From the NCBI RefSeq assembly GCF_001884235.1, contig NZ_MAOI01000112.1:1-64000 (forward strand): a stretch of DNA of 64,000 nt, written 5' to 3'. Shown here piece after piece: positions 34,757 to 43,696 of the stretch. A program made the translations under genes and the position numbers. The notes under the pieces were generated by a model. The model did not search any database. It was not told the origin of the DNA and saw only the letters and a program-made list of their open reading frames with translations. Each line of letters opens with the position of its first letter. The stretch's first letter is position 1. Origin of the DNA: Bacillus paramycoides (GTDB lineage: Bacteria; Bacillota; Bacilli; Bacillales; Bacillaceae_G).

Positions 34757-36981
34757 TAACATTACAAACAAAATACCAATGGGATATGAGCAGATTCTTC
34801 ATGCATGTATGTGCACTTCTTCTTTTACTAGAATGGCTAAGACCCCTTATAGGTATTACAAACGTAGGTAGATTAGATATTTTTGTAATATTTATAGGAA
34901 TTTGCTTCACTCTCTCTTTTTTTCAAACAAGGTGGCAGATTCCAATAAAAATCGTCACGATCTTATTCATCATTCATTCCCTGTATTATAAAAAAGCTTT
35001 TATAAATCCATTTTGGCTAACAACATTTTTTTCTGATATTTCTCGAAATTCCTCCCTGTTTTTCCAGGGGAATTTGCTAGATATTTCTCCAGTTTTTCCA
35101 ACATTTTTATTTTTTCTATCATTTTGGTTTTTGAGTTCTTTCATCTCTTTTTGGATGATTCATAAAAAACGTGGATTGTTATTTCTTGTATTGACTATTA
35201 TTTATATCACAACTTTTCATAACTTACATTTATACAATGCAAACTACGCTATTATTCGTACTGTTGTCATCGGCTTTTTTATGCTTAGTCTTCTTCAAAT
35301 AGAACGAATAAAAGAGATTGAACACTTACAAAATTATGCTAGAGAAATCTCAAAATTACTTAGACCTCTTACAATATTTATTGTATTGTCAGCAACCATC
35401 GCATACTTTGCTCCAAAATTTGGCCCTCAGTGGCCAAACCCAATGAATTTTTTAAAATTCAACACATCCGAAGCAAGTAAAAAACAAGAAGTTTCTAAAA
35501 TTGGGTATGGTTTAGATGACTCACAATTAGGCGGTCCTTTTAAACCGGATAATACAATTGTTTTCACAGCACAAGCGCAAAACAAACAATATTGGAGAGT
35601 AGAAACAAAAGATTTTTATACAGGAAAAGGCTGGGAGGTTTCTGAAAATCAAAAAAAGGTTTCATTTAAAAATAAAAACGACGTCGTGAGCTGGTACGAA
35701 CAAAATACAAAAACGGAGACAACTGAGGCAACAATCACCATGCAAAAAAGTTATACTCACCTTACCTATCCAGCAGGATTAGTATCAGTTGAGGCTTCTT
35801 CTGATGTATCATACAGCGTTGACCCATTTTCAGAAAAAATCTATACGATGCACGGAGACTCTTCTACTACTTTAAATTCGTATAAAGTAAGATATGAGAT
35901 CCCGGAATTTTCCATAGAAAACTTGAAAGCTGTAAAAACGAATGAAGGTCATGAAACAAGTCCTTATTTCATGACAAAGTACACACAACTTCCCGAATCA
36001 TTACCGCAGCGAGTAAGAGACTTAGCTGTTAATCTTACAAATGATAAAGACAACCGATATGATAAAGTATTAGCTATTGAAAATTACTTCACAGACAATT
36101 CTTTTGTATACGAAACAATGAATGTCTTGTTCCCTGCCAATAACCAAGATTATGTAGATCAATTCCTTTTCGATACAAAAAGCGGCTACTGTAATAATTT
36201 TTCGACTTCTATGATCGTGTTACTTCGTTCTGCCGGAATTCCTGCTCGCTGGGTAAAAGGCTATACAGAAGGAACTCTTGAGAATACACTTATTGGTACA
36301 GAAGGTGAAAATATTTATAAAATCGCGAACAATAACGCACACTCTTGGGTCGAAGTATATTTTCCAGGATACGGATGGATTCCATTCGAACCAACAAAAG
36401 GATTTACCAATCCCTATAATTTTATAAATAATACTCCTGCTTCTACTTCACAAAATAGCGAAGAAAATAATTCTAACAACGAGCAAATACACCAACGGAA
36501 CAATGAAGCAAAGCTCAAAAGTTTAATAGAAAATACAGAAGAAGCCCCTACTAAAAAGATCACAAATTCTAAAAATGGGGTTTCTTGGTGGTACGTATTC
36601 CTCTCTACGATACCGATTAGTATCATGGGATACATTCTCTTCACCACTAGAATGAAATGGATTACATTTTTTATTATTCTTTTCTATAAATACCGAAAAG
36701 ATGATGCTGTTTATATAAAAGCTTACGGTGCACTTTTAAAACAATTTGCGAGAATCGGCATACCACGGGGTGAAAGTCAAACATTCCGAGAATATGCTCT
36801 CCGCATCGATACCCTTTACAACTCGACTGATATGCAACAACTTACTTTCAGTTATGAGAACGCTATGTATCAAAAGGGAAAGGCCGCAGCCGAATGGAAG
36901 AAATCCGTACACTTATGGGAAGTGCTTATGAAAAAAGCAGCTTCTCTGCCTAAATCAAATGAATTCGATACAGTGATTTAA
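34753..36981 (+). CDS. TgpA-like transglutaminase-domain membrane protein
   Basis: The 742-residue protein has about six N-terminal membrane helices, then an extracellular transglutaminase-like domain with the catalytic Cys in KSGYCNNFSTSMIVLLRSAG, His in NNAHSWVEVYFPGYGW and Asp-like partner in FEPTKGF, then another membrane helix (WWYVFLSTIPISIMGYILF) and a C-terminal DUF4129-like tail. It overlaps the DUF58 gene by four bases. MoxR-DUF58-transglutaminase operons are widespread. The role in the cell envelope is inferred. Confidence 0.88.
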   Translation: MITLQTKYQWDMSRFFMHVCALLLLLEWLRPLIGITNVGRLDIFVIFIGICFTLSFFQTRWQIPIKIVTILFIIHSLYYKKAFINPFWLTTFFSDISRNSSLFFQGNLLDISPVFPTFLFFLSFWFLSSFISFWMIHKKRGLLFLVLTIIYITTFHNLHLYNANYAIIRTVVIGFFMLSLLQIERIKEIEHLQNYAREISKLLRPLTIFIVLSATIAYFAPKFGPQWPNPMNFLKFNTSEASKKQEVSKIGYGLDDSQLGGPFKPDNTIVFTAQAQNKQYWRVETKDFYTGKGWEVSENQKKVSFKNKNDVVSWYEQNTKTETTEATITMQKSYTHLTYPAGLVSVEASSDVSYSVDPFSEKIYTMHGDSSTTLNSYKVRYEIPEFSIENLKAVKTNEGHETSPYFMTKYTQLPESLPQRVRDLAVNLTNDKDNRYDKVLAIENYFTDNSFVYETMNVLFPANNQDYVDQFLFDTKSGYCNNFSTSMIVLLRSAGIPARWVKGYTEGTLENTLIGTEGENIYKIANNNAHSWVEVYFPGYGWIPFEPTKGFTNPYNFINNTPASTSQNSEENNSNNEQIHQRNNEAKLKSLIENTEEAPTKKITNSKNGVSWWYVFLSTIPISIMGYILFTTRMKWITFFIILFYKYRKDDAVYIKAYGALLKQFARIGIPRGESQTFREYALRIDTLYNSTDMQQLTFSYENAMYQKGKAAAEWKKSVHLWEVLMKKAASLPKSNEFDTVI

Positions 36982-37005
36982 TCTTGATAATGTGAGTTTA
37001 AAGAA

Positions 37006-37052
37006 AACACCTCAAAGACTAAGAGCTACTTTGTTCTTTGAGGTGTTTTTTA
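37006..37052 (+). terminator. Terminator of the MoxR operon
   Basis: AACACCTCAAAGA pairs with TCTTTGAGGTGTT and a T-run follows. Confidence 0.85.
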
Positions 37053-37102
37053 ATAAACATAATAAAAAGATAGCTAACTCCTAATCGCCTCCGCCATCTC
37101 CT

Positions 37103-37231
37103 GAACTGCCACATACGGATATCGGTACAACAGTAAATACGTACAGTCACGTACTACCAAGTATGCAAAAATCGGTAGCGGAAAAGTTAAACGAGCTATT
37201 TAGCGGAAGTGACCAAAGTAGTGACTCCTAA
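37103..37231 (+). pseudogene. Tyrosine integrase C-terminal tail
   Basis: The frame reads HTDIGTTVNTYSHVLPSMQ then KSVAEKLNELFSGSDQSSDS and stops. It matches the last stretch of phage-type tyrosine recombinases, where LGH-(S/T)-x-I-x-T-T-x-x-x-Y-S-H-V contains the catalytic tyrosine. Everything upstream is lost. The stop lies three bases from the end of the intact gpx on the other strand. Confidence 0.75.
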
Positions 37232-37234
37232 TTA

Positions 37235-37714
37235 TTAGCCAAGTACCTTTTCAATCTCCACCTCTAAATCCACCGGCTTTGTCTGCGGCGCAAAACGCCC
37301 TACTACTTTCCCGTCTCTTCCAATTAGAAACTTAGTAAAGTTCCATTTTACCGCTTTCATACCGAGTAAACCTGGTGCTTGTTCTGTCATGTATGTATAT
37401 AGTGGATGAGCCTTCTCACCTTTTACATCAATCTTTGCAAACATCGGGAAGTTTACACCGTAGTTCAATTCACAAAAACTTGTAATATCGGCTTCTGTGC
37501 CTGGTTCTTGTCCTCCAAATTGATTGCAAGGGAAACCTAGTATTTCTAGTCCTTGGTCTTTATATTTATCATATACTTCTTGTAATCCTTTATACTGTGG
37601 TGTAAATCCACATTTACTAGCTACATTTACAATAAGAAGTGCTTTTCCTTCGTAATCTTTTAACGATTTTTCTTCACCTGTTATTGTTTTAGCTGAAAAA
37701 TCATGAACTGTCAT
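37235..37714 (-). CDS. Glutathione peroxidase family thiol peroxidase (BsaA type)
   Basis: The 159-residue protein starts MTVHDFSAKTITGEEKSL. The ATG at 37714 has a GAGAGGGG site, and the upstream one at 37741 does not. The catalytic Cys is in NVASKCGFTPQY, with [13 protein letters not shown] and [13 protein letters not shown] as the family Gln and Trp/Asn motifs. It reduces peroxides, probably with thioredoxin. Two partial copies exist at 7232 and 31737. Confidence 0.9.
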   Translation of the reverse strand: MTVHDFSAKTITGEEKSLKDYEGKALLIVNVASKCGFTPQYKGLQEVYDKYKDQGLEILGFPCNQFGGQEPGTEADITSFCELNYGVNFPMFAKIDVKGEKAHPLYTYMTEQAPGLLGMKAVKWNFTKFLIGRDGKVVGRFAPQTKPVDLEVEIEKVLG

Positions 37715-37892
37715 TGTTCCTACCCCTCTCTTCACTATCATTCTATGTTTATACTATACTACATTCGTGAATAGACAGCTCTTATTACATATTTCTCTCC
37801 AAAAATGAAAACGCTTTATTTTTGTTCAAAAATTCGACACAAACTACTAGACTTTTATGATGGAAAGTTTTACAATTGAATTGTGAACAAAA

Positions 37893-37921
37893 TGTGACAG
37901 TTTACATTATAAATTGTGACA
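37893..37921 (+). promoter_or_regulatory. Direct TGTGACA repeats upstream of a small membrane protein gene
   Basis: Two TGTGACA copies 22 bp apart lie 40-70 bp before the ATG at 37961. They may bind a regulator as direct repeats. The factor is unknown, and they do not form an FNR palindrome. Confidence 0.3.
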
Positions 37922-37960
37922 TTTTCAATTCCATTATAAAAGAAAAGGATGGTGTTGATT

Positions 37961-38170
37961 ATGAAAACTGCACAGCGTGAAATGATTTCAAATCGTGAGT
38001 TTTATTTCGTACTATATATGATGTTATTGTATGTTACTGGTTGGGTAATCGATGTAAATGGCTTATTCCTAAGTTCCTACTTTAATTTAGCAGGAGAGAT
38101 TACACTTCCATTAGTTGGCGGTATTGTTGGACTGTTCGTTATGTCTATTAATAAACAACAAACGAAATAA
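37961..38170 (+). CDS. Small two-helix membrane protein
   Basis: The 69-residue protein begins MKTAQREMISNREFYFVLYM. The ATG at 37961 follows AAGGATGGTG. Two hydrophobic segments are separated by a short loop (LLYVTGWVIDVNGLFLSS and TLPLVGGIVGLFVMSI). No family recognised. It lies alone with a promoter region containing repeated TGTGACA. Confidence 0.65.
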   Translation: MKTAQREMISNREFYFVLYMMLLYVTGWVIDVNGLFLSSYFNLAGEITLPLVGGIVGLFVMSINKQQTK

Positions 38171-38234
38171 CGACATTACATAAAGGCAGAAGACGAGTTT
38201 TCGTTTTCTGCCTTTTTCTTTTTTTAGCGTATAA

Positions 38235-38285
38235 TATAAAGTGAAACTTTAATCAGTGGGGATTTTACGGGCAGTAAGACTTCCA
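38235..38285. repeat. Partial MITE-like repeat end
   Basis: TATAAAGTGAAACTTTAATC AGTGGGG is identical to the left end of the element at 41311-41460 for about 27 bases, then diverges. It looks like a truncated or internally deleted copy upstream of the MBL hydrolase gene. Confidence 0.6.
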
Positions 38286-38328
38286 CAAATAGCGGTAAAA
38301 ATCTACAAGTATATAAGGAGTGGTAAGT

Positions 38329-39300
38329 ATGAAAAAAGTAGAGCAATTATCTTCCCATCTATATCTTATTGATGATTACGACTTACAACATAATGAACGA
38401 ACAGGTACGTACGTTTTATTAGGTGACGATATTACTTTAATTGAAACTTGTGCAGCCCCTTCTCTTCCCTATATTTTAGACGGCTTACAACAATTACATA
38501 TTGATTTAAACGATGTAAAAAACATTATCGTTACACATGTTCATTTAGATCACGCAGGTGCAGCAGGTTTAATGATGGAGAAATGCCCAAATGCTACTCT
38601 ATTTGTGCATCCACGCGGGGCTCGTCATATGATTGATCCTACAAAACTTATTCTAGGTGCAAAAGCAGTATACAAAGAAGATTTCGATAAGCTCTTTGAT
38701 CCAATTCTTCCAATTGAAGAAGAACGTGTTCATATTGTACAAAATAGTGATACATTAAAGATTTCAGAAGACCGCATCCTTACATTTTATGATACACCAG
38801 GGCATGCGAAGCACCATATTAGCATTCACGATTCAAAAACAAACGGTATTTTCACTGGTGACACGATTGGAATTTATTATAGAGAGCTCGCAGACCTTGG
38901 TGTAGAGTTATATCTACCATCAACATCCCCTTCACAATTCCAGCCAGATGCGATGATTGCTTCTAAAAATCATATTCAAAGTATGAATGTAGATACTATT
39001 TATTTCGGTCATTACGGGGCATCATCTCATGTTACAGAAGTATATAACCAACTGGAACATTGGTTACCTATTTTCGTTAATACTGGTAAAGAAGTCTTTG
39101 AAAAATATAATGATTTTGATGAGGCGACTAAGACATTACAAACTTTATTAATGGATAAAATCTCTTCTCACCTTACAAAGTTAAACGTCCCATCCAATCA
39201 TTCCGTTTATAACATTTTACATCTAGATATAGAAATTAGCGCAATGGGCATTATTGATTATTTCACGAAGCAAGAGAAATCTAAATTCACTATTAACTAA
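38329..39300 (+). CDS. Metallo-beta-lactamase-fold hydrolase
   Basis: The 323-residue protein carries the metal motif THVHLDHAGAAG, then GHAKHH, FTGDTIG and FGHYG as further ligands, typical of MBL-fold hydrolases of the glyoxalase II-like group. The ATG at 38329 is placed eight bases after AAGGAG. The substrate cannot be told. A strong terminator follows. Confidence 0.88.
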   Translation: MKKVEQLSSHLYLIDDYDLQHNERTGTYVLLGDDITLIETCAAPSLPYILDGLQQLHIDLNDVKNIIVTHVHLDHAGAAGLMMEKCPNATLFVHPRGARHMIDPTKLILGAKAVYKEDFDKLFDPILPIEEERVHIVQNSDTLKISEDRILTFYDTPGHAKHHISIHDSKTNGIFTGDTIGIYYRELADLGVELYLPSTSPSQFQPDAMIASKNHIQSMNVDTIYFGHYGASSHVTEVYNQLEHWLPIFVNTGKEVFEKYNDFDEATKTLQTLLMDKISSHLTKLNVPSNHSVYNILHLDIEISAMGIIDYFTKQEKSKFTIN

Positions 39301-39304
39301 CAAA

Positions 39305-39346
39305 GAAAAAAGATGTATACAATTGTTATTGTATACATCTTTTTTC
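39305..39346 (+). terminator. Terminator after MBL hydrolase gene
   Basis: AAAAAGATGTATACAAT pairs with ATTGTATACATCTTTTTT. Confidence 0.9.
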
Positions 39347-39382
39347 TTTGAATATATTTTTAGTAAAGGATGGTGGAATGGT

Positions 39383-39817
39383 ATGCAAAAAGTGATACAA
39401 TACCTCTGCTTTACATTATTTATCATTTTATTATTATTTGTCGGAGTAAAAATTCAATTTTATTTAGATACAGACGCGCAAGTGAATTTTAACGTTTACC
39501 CAAGATTATTCTACTTTACACTCTTCCCTCTTTTGGTCGGCATTTTATTACGATTCCTTCAATCCATTAATCGCGAAACGAGTAAACAAAACTGGAGCTT
39601 TCAGCCGGATAAATTTATTGCTATTACAGTACCTACAATATTAATTTCCTTTTCCCCAGCCCTACTCTTTTCACCACTTGGCGAATACCTACCGTATTTA
39701 GTTAATATTATTCTTGTGAATACAACTTTCGTTACCATTATTAGTTTAATAGCTGGTTACTCACTCTTAGATTGCTTTATACAAAGGGACAAGACAATTA
39801 GTAAGGAATACAACTAA
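39383..39817 (+). CDS. Four-helix membrane protein, unknown
   Basis: The 144-residue protein starts MQKVIQYLCFTLFIILLLFV. The ATG at 39383 is chosen because a longer frame would run through the preceding terminator. Four hydrophobic helices are visible with a short loop (SINRETSKQNWSFQPDKF) between the second and third. After it, about 39845-39935, a hydrophobic frame without start (GYGGLFISAILLVRVAIHAV) may be a remnant of another small membrane gene. Confidence 0.65.
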   Translation: MQKVIQYLCFTLFIILLLFVGVKIQFYLDTDAQVNFNVYPRLFYFTLFPLLVGILLRFLQSINRETSKQNWSFQPDKFIAITVPTILISFSPALLFSPLGEYLPYLVNIILVNTTFVTIISLIAGYSLLDCFIQRDKTISKEYN

Positions 39818-39936
39818 GTGATCTCCCACTTTCACTTTATTATGCAAGTCAAGGGTAGTTGGTTATGGTGGTTTATTTATTAGTGCAATACTCCTTGTGA
39901 GAGTTGCTATACATGCGGTGAGAAAGTTCAAGTAAA

Positions 39937-39977
39937 CAAAAAAGGAAAACCTGATAATAAAGGCTCTCCTTTTTTTG
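39937..39977 (-). terminator. Imperfect terminator downstream of the anti-sigma gene
   Basis: On the minus strand AAAAAAGGAGAGCCT pairs imperfectly with AGGTTTTCCTTTTTT. It serves the sigma/anti-sigma transcript and possibly the plus-strand side. Confidence 0.6.
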
Positions 39978-40658
39978 TTATCTCACCTTTTCATTTACAT
40001 ACTCCATAAACTGCTCCGCTTTAATAAATCTTTCTTTGTATGCCTCAGGTACTTCTTCTACTTTCATTCCACCCGTTGATTTTGTTTTTACTTGTACTAT
40101 TTCATATGTCATTAAAGCTTCCACATAGCGATCAAACTCTTCTGGTGTTAATACTTCTTCACTAGATTTATGACCGTTTAATTTATCAAAGTATGGTTGA
40201 AGTCCCATACTTATCTTTTTCATTTCTTCCCTTTTCTTCGGTGATAACTGATCATAATCAATATTACCGTTTGAATCTCCATACTCAAGCTTTGCATTTG
40301 TTAATTTCTTTAGTTCTTTTGTAAACTTTTCATATTCCTTTGCACCCATTTCATCTTTCGCCTGTGATAACTTTGCACTAAAACGCATATATCCTTCTAA
40401 TGTCATAGCTCCAGCATGCTTCTTTAAATTCTCAAAAGATCCGTATATACCATCTGCCATAATAGATTGATAAGCAAAACCCGTTGTCGGAATTAAAAAT
40501 GCTGCTGCAAGCACTCCTGCTATAAGGCGTTTCTTCCTTTTACTCCCCCCGCGCTTCATTTTAATTTGAACGATTACTTTTTCTTTTAACTCCGGCGGGG
40601 CTACAATTCCCTTCGCTTCTTCTTGTATAGATTCTCTAACTCTACAATCTAAACTCAT
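39978..40658 (-). CDS. Putative anti-sigma factor (DUF3600-like)
   Basis: The 226-residue protein has a cytoplasmic N-terminus (about 1-45), one membrane helix (RLIAGVLAAAFLIPTTGFAY, about 44-63) and an extracytoplasmic helical domain with YGSFENLKKHAGAMTLEGYM. That layout and its four-base overlap with an ECF sigma gene mark it as the membrane-bound partner. I associate the outer part with DUF3600, seen mostly in Bacillus. Its signal is unknown. Confidence 0.75.
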   Translation of the reverse strand: MSLDCRVRESIQEEAKGIVAPPELKEKVIVQIKMKRGGSKRKKRLIAGVLAAAFLIPTTGFAYQSIMADGIYGSFENLKKHAGAMTLEGYMRFSAKLSQAKDEMGAKEYEKFTKELKKLTNAKLEYGDSNGNIDYDQLSPKKREEMKKISMGLQPYFDKLNGHKSSEEVLTPEEFDRYVEALMTYEIVQVKTKSTGGMKVEEVPEAYKERFIKAEQFMEYVNEKVR

Positions 40659-41233
40659 TTCACATTCCCTACCTCTCCTAAAAAGATATCTTCTACTTGC
40701 TCTTTCTGGCGTAGTTTCTTTAAAGCCGCATGAATTCTAGATTTCACGGTACCGATTGGAATATGTAATATATGTGCTACTTCTTCTTGTGAGTAATCGT
40801 GTAAATATCTTAAAATAATAACTTGTTTCAATTTATACGGTAATTTATGTATGAGCTCGATTAGTTTTTGATTTGATATTTTACTTACAATATCGTTAGA
40901 AAAATCAATTTGTACTGGTTTTCTTTGCTCTTCTGCTTTTTTTACAATCCGTAGCCGCATCCACCTCTTTCTTCTATAAGAATGAATTTGTTTAATCGCA
41001 AGTCCAATTAGCCAAGGACGAAATGGCTTCTCGCTATCATATTTACGAAGCGATTCATATAGCTGTATGTATATTTCTTGAACGACGTCATCTACATCCG
41101 TTTTGTCTTCTATTAAAAAATGTGCTGTCTTGTATACTTCTTGAATCGTTTTATCATACAATTCGCCATACGCTTCTTTATTGCCTGATATAGTTAATTG
41201 AATTAAATCTGCATAATCTATTTTATCCTTCAT
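40655..41233 (-). CDS. ECF-family RNA polymerase sigma factor
   Basis: The 192-residue protein has region 2 (DKTDVDDVVQEIYIQLYESLRKYD, RPWLIGLAIKQIHSYRRKRW) and region 4 (KLKQVIILRYLHDYSQEEVA, HIPIGTVKSRIHAALKKLR). An AAAGGAGGGG site precedes it. It is likely held at the membrane by the following gene product and released by an envelope signal. A MITE-like element lies 77 bp upstream of the start. Confidence 0.92.
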   Translation of the reverse strand: MKDKIDYADLIQLTISGNKEAYGELYDKTIQEVYKTAHFLIEDKTDVDDVVQEIYIQLYESLRKYDSEKPFRPWLIGLAIKQIHSYRRKRWMRLRIVKKAEEQRKPVQIDFSNDIVSKISNQKLIELIHKLPYKLKQVIILRYLHDYSQEEVAHILHIPIGTVKSRIHAALKKLRQKEQVEDIFLGEVGNVK

Positions 41234-41310
41234 ATAACACCCCTCCTTTGTCTTACACTATATATTGGCAATTAAATGATATTTCGTTCGATTTTTTTCA
41301 AAGGTTTTTA

Positions 41311-41460
41311 TATAAAGTGAAACTTTAATCAGTGGGGGGGTGTCCATCCCCCACTGATTATTAGCCCACACCAATCGGGCTTTTAGGCGGGAGTCTTACT
41401 ACACGTTAATGCGGGATAAATTAATATAATAATGCAATGCCTTCATAAGTTTCACTTATA
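41311..41460. repeat. 150-bp MITE-like repeat element (bcr-type)
   Basis: The ends are terminal inverted repeats: TATAAAGTGAAACTT on the left and AAGTTTCACTTATA on the right. Inside lies a G-run/C-run hairpin (CAGTGGGGGGG with CCCCCCACTG) and a CGGGCTTTTAGGCGGGAG stretch. Size and structure fit the bcr repeats of the B. cereus group, especially the mobile bcr1, but I cannot confirm the subgroup. It lies between divergent sigma-factor and oxidoreductase genes and may alter either promoter. Confidence 0.65.
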
Positions 41461-41543
41461 ACCGTGCATAACAATTATATAATTTTCCAATTCCTAATGA
41501 AGATTTAAAATGATTTATATAGCAAAATTTAGGGGGATATATG

Positions 41544-42530
41544 ATGAAAGCTATCGTTGTAACTTCGCTCGGTGGTCCTGAAGTGATGAAATATACAGAT
41601 GTGGGCATTCCGACTATTTCAGAAAATCAAGTATTAATTCGCATTGTTGCTACTAGTGTTAATTTCGCCGATATTAAATCACGCTATGGTAAAAAAGGAA
41701 ATAAAGCATTCCCCTTTATTCCAGGGATAGATGCAGCTGGTGTTGTAGAACGAGTCGGTTCTCATGTGAAAAATATTTATCCTGGACAGCGTGTCATTGC
41801 TTTTCCTCAAAATGGCTCTTACGCTGAATACGTTGTCGCAAACGAAAATCTCACTTTCGTTTTACCTGATGAAGTCGATTTCCAAACTGCTGCTGCTTGT
41901 CCGATCGTATCTTTTACAAGCTATAATTTACTCGCAAATGTGGCCAGACTGCAAAAAGATGAAGCAGTTCTAATCCATGCAGCTGCTGGTGGAATTGGTA
42001 CTACAGCAATTCAACTTGCAAAACTATTAGGAGCTGGAAAGGTTATCGGTACTGTCGGAAGTGAAGCGAAAAGAAAAATTGCTTTAGACGCTGGCGCTGA
42101 TTATGTTATATGCAATCAAAATGAGGATTTCGTAGAGAAAGTTAATGATCTTACAAACGGAGAAGGTGTTAATGTTATTTTAGATTCTATTTCTGGTACT
42201 GTGTCAGAGAGAAGTTTAGATTGCCTTGCTTATTATGGTCGTCTTGTCCATTTCGGTAATGCTAGTGGAGAAGTTGGTAATTTTCGAACGAAAGATTTAC
42301 ATGCAAGTTGCCGTTCTATACTCGGTTTTAGCTTTGGCACTACACGGAAAAAACGTCCCGAATCTCTCAAAGAAACTGCAAATCAAGTTTTCCGTTATTT
42401 ACGTGATGGAAGTTTACTAATTAAAGCTACGAAATCTTTTCCTCTTCAAGATGCAGGGAAAGCACATGAATGGGTCGAAAGTAGACAAAGTACAGGGAAA
42501 GTAATACTAAACGTTCAGACAGCTCCCTAA
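41544..42530 (+). CDS. Zinc-independent quinone oxidoreductase (MDR family)
   Basis: The 328-residue protein starts MKAIVVTSLGGPEVMKY, with catalytic-fold stretches IPGIDAAGVVERVGSHV and the NADPH-binding AAAGGIGTTAIQLAKLLGA. No structural-zinc cysteine lobe is present. It is expected to reduce quinones or enones with NADPH. The ATG at 41544 suits the AGGGGGAT site better than 41541. Confidence 0.88.
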   Translation: MKAIVVTSLGGPEVMKYTDVGIPTISENQVLIRIVATSVNFADIKSRYGKKGNKAFPFIPGIDAAGVVERVGSHVKNIYPGQRVIAFPQNGSYAEYVVANENLTFVLPDEVDFQTAAACPIVSFTSYNLLANVARLQKDEAVLIHAAAGGIGTTAIQLAKLLGAGKVIGTVGSEAKRKIALDAGADYVICNQNEDFVEKVNDLTNGEGVNVILDSISGTVSERSLDCLAYYGRLVHFGNASGEVGNFRTKDLHASCRSILGFSFGTTRKKRPESLKETANQVFRYLRDGSLLIKATKSFPLQDAGKAHEWVESRQSTGKVILNVQTAP

Positions 42531-42559
42531 AATGAATACATGAAATCGAGGTGTCATTC

Positions 42560-43198
42560 ATGGGATCACGAATTATGCATGTTATTATCGCTAACGGTAT
42601 TGCCGAGAAACTATCTATTCAAGATAAAACTTCTTTCTTACTCGGAGGTGTAGCTCCTGATGCTGTTCATTCAAAAGACGAAAAAGGAACTTCACATTTT
42701 TACGCTGGTACAACGAAGAACTATACGAGAAGAATAGATTACGAATCCTTTATTCATAAATACGAAAAGCATATGGACTCCCCTTTTCTTTTAGGCTATT
42801 ATACCCACCTCATTGCCGATGATAATTGGCTAAATGGATTTTTTCTACCTTGGCTCAAAAACAGAATTGAGAACGACGAAGCCATCGCACCTATGTACTA
42901 TAACGATTTTAAATTATTGAACGCAAAGTTGTTGCATCATTATGATAAAGAACAACAGCTCTTCTCCCTTCTTAATCAAGAGGCTCACATTGTGAATATC
43001 GAGGAAGTGTCAGAAGAGAACGTTTTAGCTTTTCGGCAATATATTTTTGAGGATATGCTATATCCTGAGCAACACTTGCACGAAAACTTACAAGTGTTTA
43101 CATTTGATCAAATCGTTGGTTATATTGAGACTGCAATTGAAAAAGGAGTATTTTATATCGAGCAACCCTCTAGTAGAAAATTCACTTCAAATATTTAA
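42560..43198 (+). CDS. Zinc-dependent phospholipase C-like protein
   Basis: The 212-residue cytosolic protein starts MGSRIMHVIIANGIAEKL, with HFYAGTTKNYTRR and GYYTHLIADDNWLNGF. The conserved His/Asp pattern is that of the S1/P1-phospholipase C-like superfamily, common as uncharacterised proteins in Bacillus. The ATG at 42560 has a GAGGTG site. Its start is 29 bp after the oxidoreductase stop, so co-transcription is likely. The substrate is unknown. Confidence 0.75.
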   Translation: MGSRIMHVIIANGIAEKLSIQDKTSFLLGGVAPDAVHSKDEKGTSHFYAGTTKNYTRRIDYESFIHKYEKHMDSPFLLGYYTHLIADDNWLNGFFLPWLKNRIENDEAIAPMYYNDFKLLNAKLLHHYDKEQQLFSLLNQEAHIVNIEEVSEENVLAFRQYIFEDMLYPEQHLHENLQVFTFDQIVGYIETAIEKGVFYIEQPSSRKFTSNI

Positions 43199-43232
43199 TC
43201 CCCCTCATTACATACGAGGGGGATTTTCACAT
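43197..43232. terminator. Bidirectional terminator
   Basis: AATCCCCCTC pairs with GAGGGGGATT, with T-run to the right, between convergent genes. Confidence 0.8.
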
Positions 43233-43242
43233 AACAATACCA

Positions 43243-43626
43243 TTATTTTTTCTTTTCCATTACTGCAAAGTAATTCCCTTCACTATCTGCAAAGTTAAAC
43301 ACTTTACCAGAAGGCATGGTTACCATTTCTCCAACTGTAACATTTTTATTTGTTAGATCTTTATATAGTTGATCAAGGTTTTCTGAGAAGAACATTAAAG
43401 ACGGTGTACCAAGATTCAATTCCGGACTCATTTTAGAAATAACTTCTTTATTATGTAGTATGATACTCGTTTCAGCATCATTGGTTGGAGCGATTTCAAT
43501 CCATCTCATTCCTTGCTTGTTATCTTCCTCTGCAATTACATGAAACCCTACTTTTTCAGTCCAAAAATTTACTGCCTCATCTTGATTATTTACATATAAC
43601 ATAATTTGTCCAACTTTATGAATCAT
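43243..43626 (-). CDS. VOC-family protein
   Basis: The 127-residue protein has the paired beta-alpha-beta-beta-beta units of the glyoxalase/bleomycin-resistance fold: KVGQIMLYVNNQDEAVNFWT at the start and FADSEGNYFAVMEKK at the end. Likely metal ligands are His3, Glu and the late Glu. The function could be lyase, dioxygenase or drug binding. Confidence 0.85.
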   Translation of the reverse strand: MIHKVGQIMLYVNNQDEAVNFWTEKVGFHVIAEEDNKQGMRWIEIAPTNDAETSIILHNKEVISKMSPELNLGTPSLMFFSENLDQLYKDLTNKNVTVGEMVTMPSGKVFNFADSEGNYFAVMEKKK

Positions 43627-43696
43627 TTGTTTTCCCCCTAATAGTTTTAATATTCTATGTAGCTTTCTATAGGTGCTATTATTAATCCTTTTTCAT

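Noticed and set aside
37054-37170. Minus-strand frame ending YVAVQEMAEAIRS
   Set aside because: It is antisense to the integrase tail, which is clearly the meaningful reading. No start or ribosome binding site.
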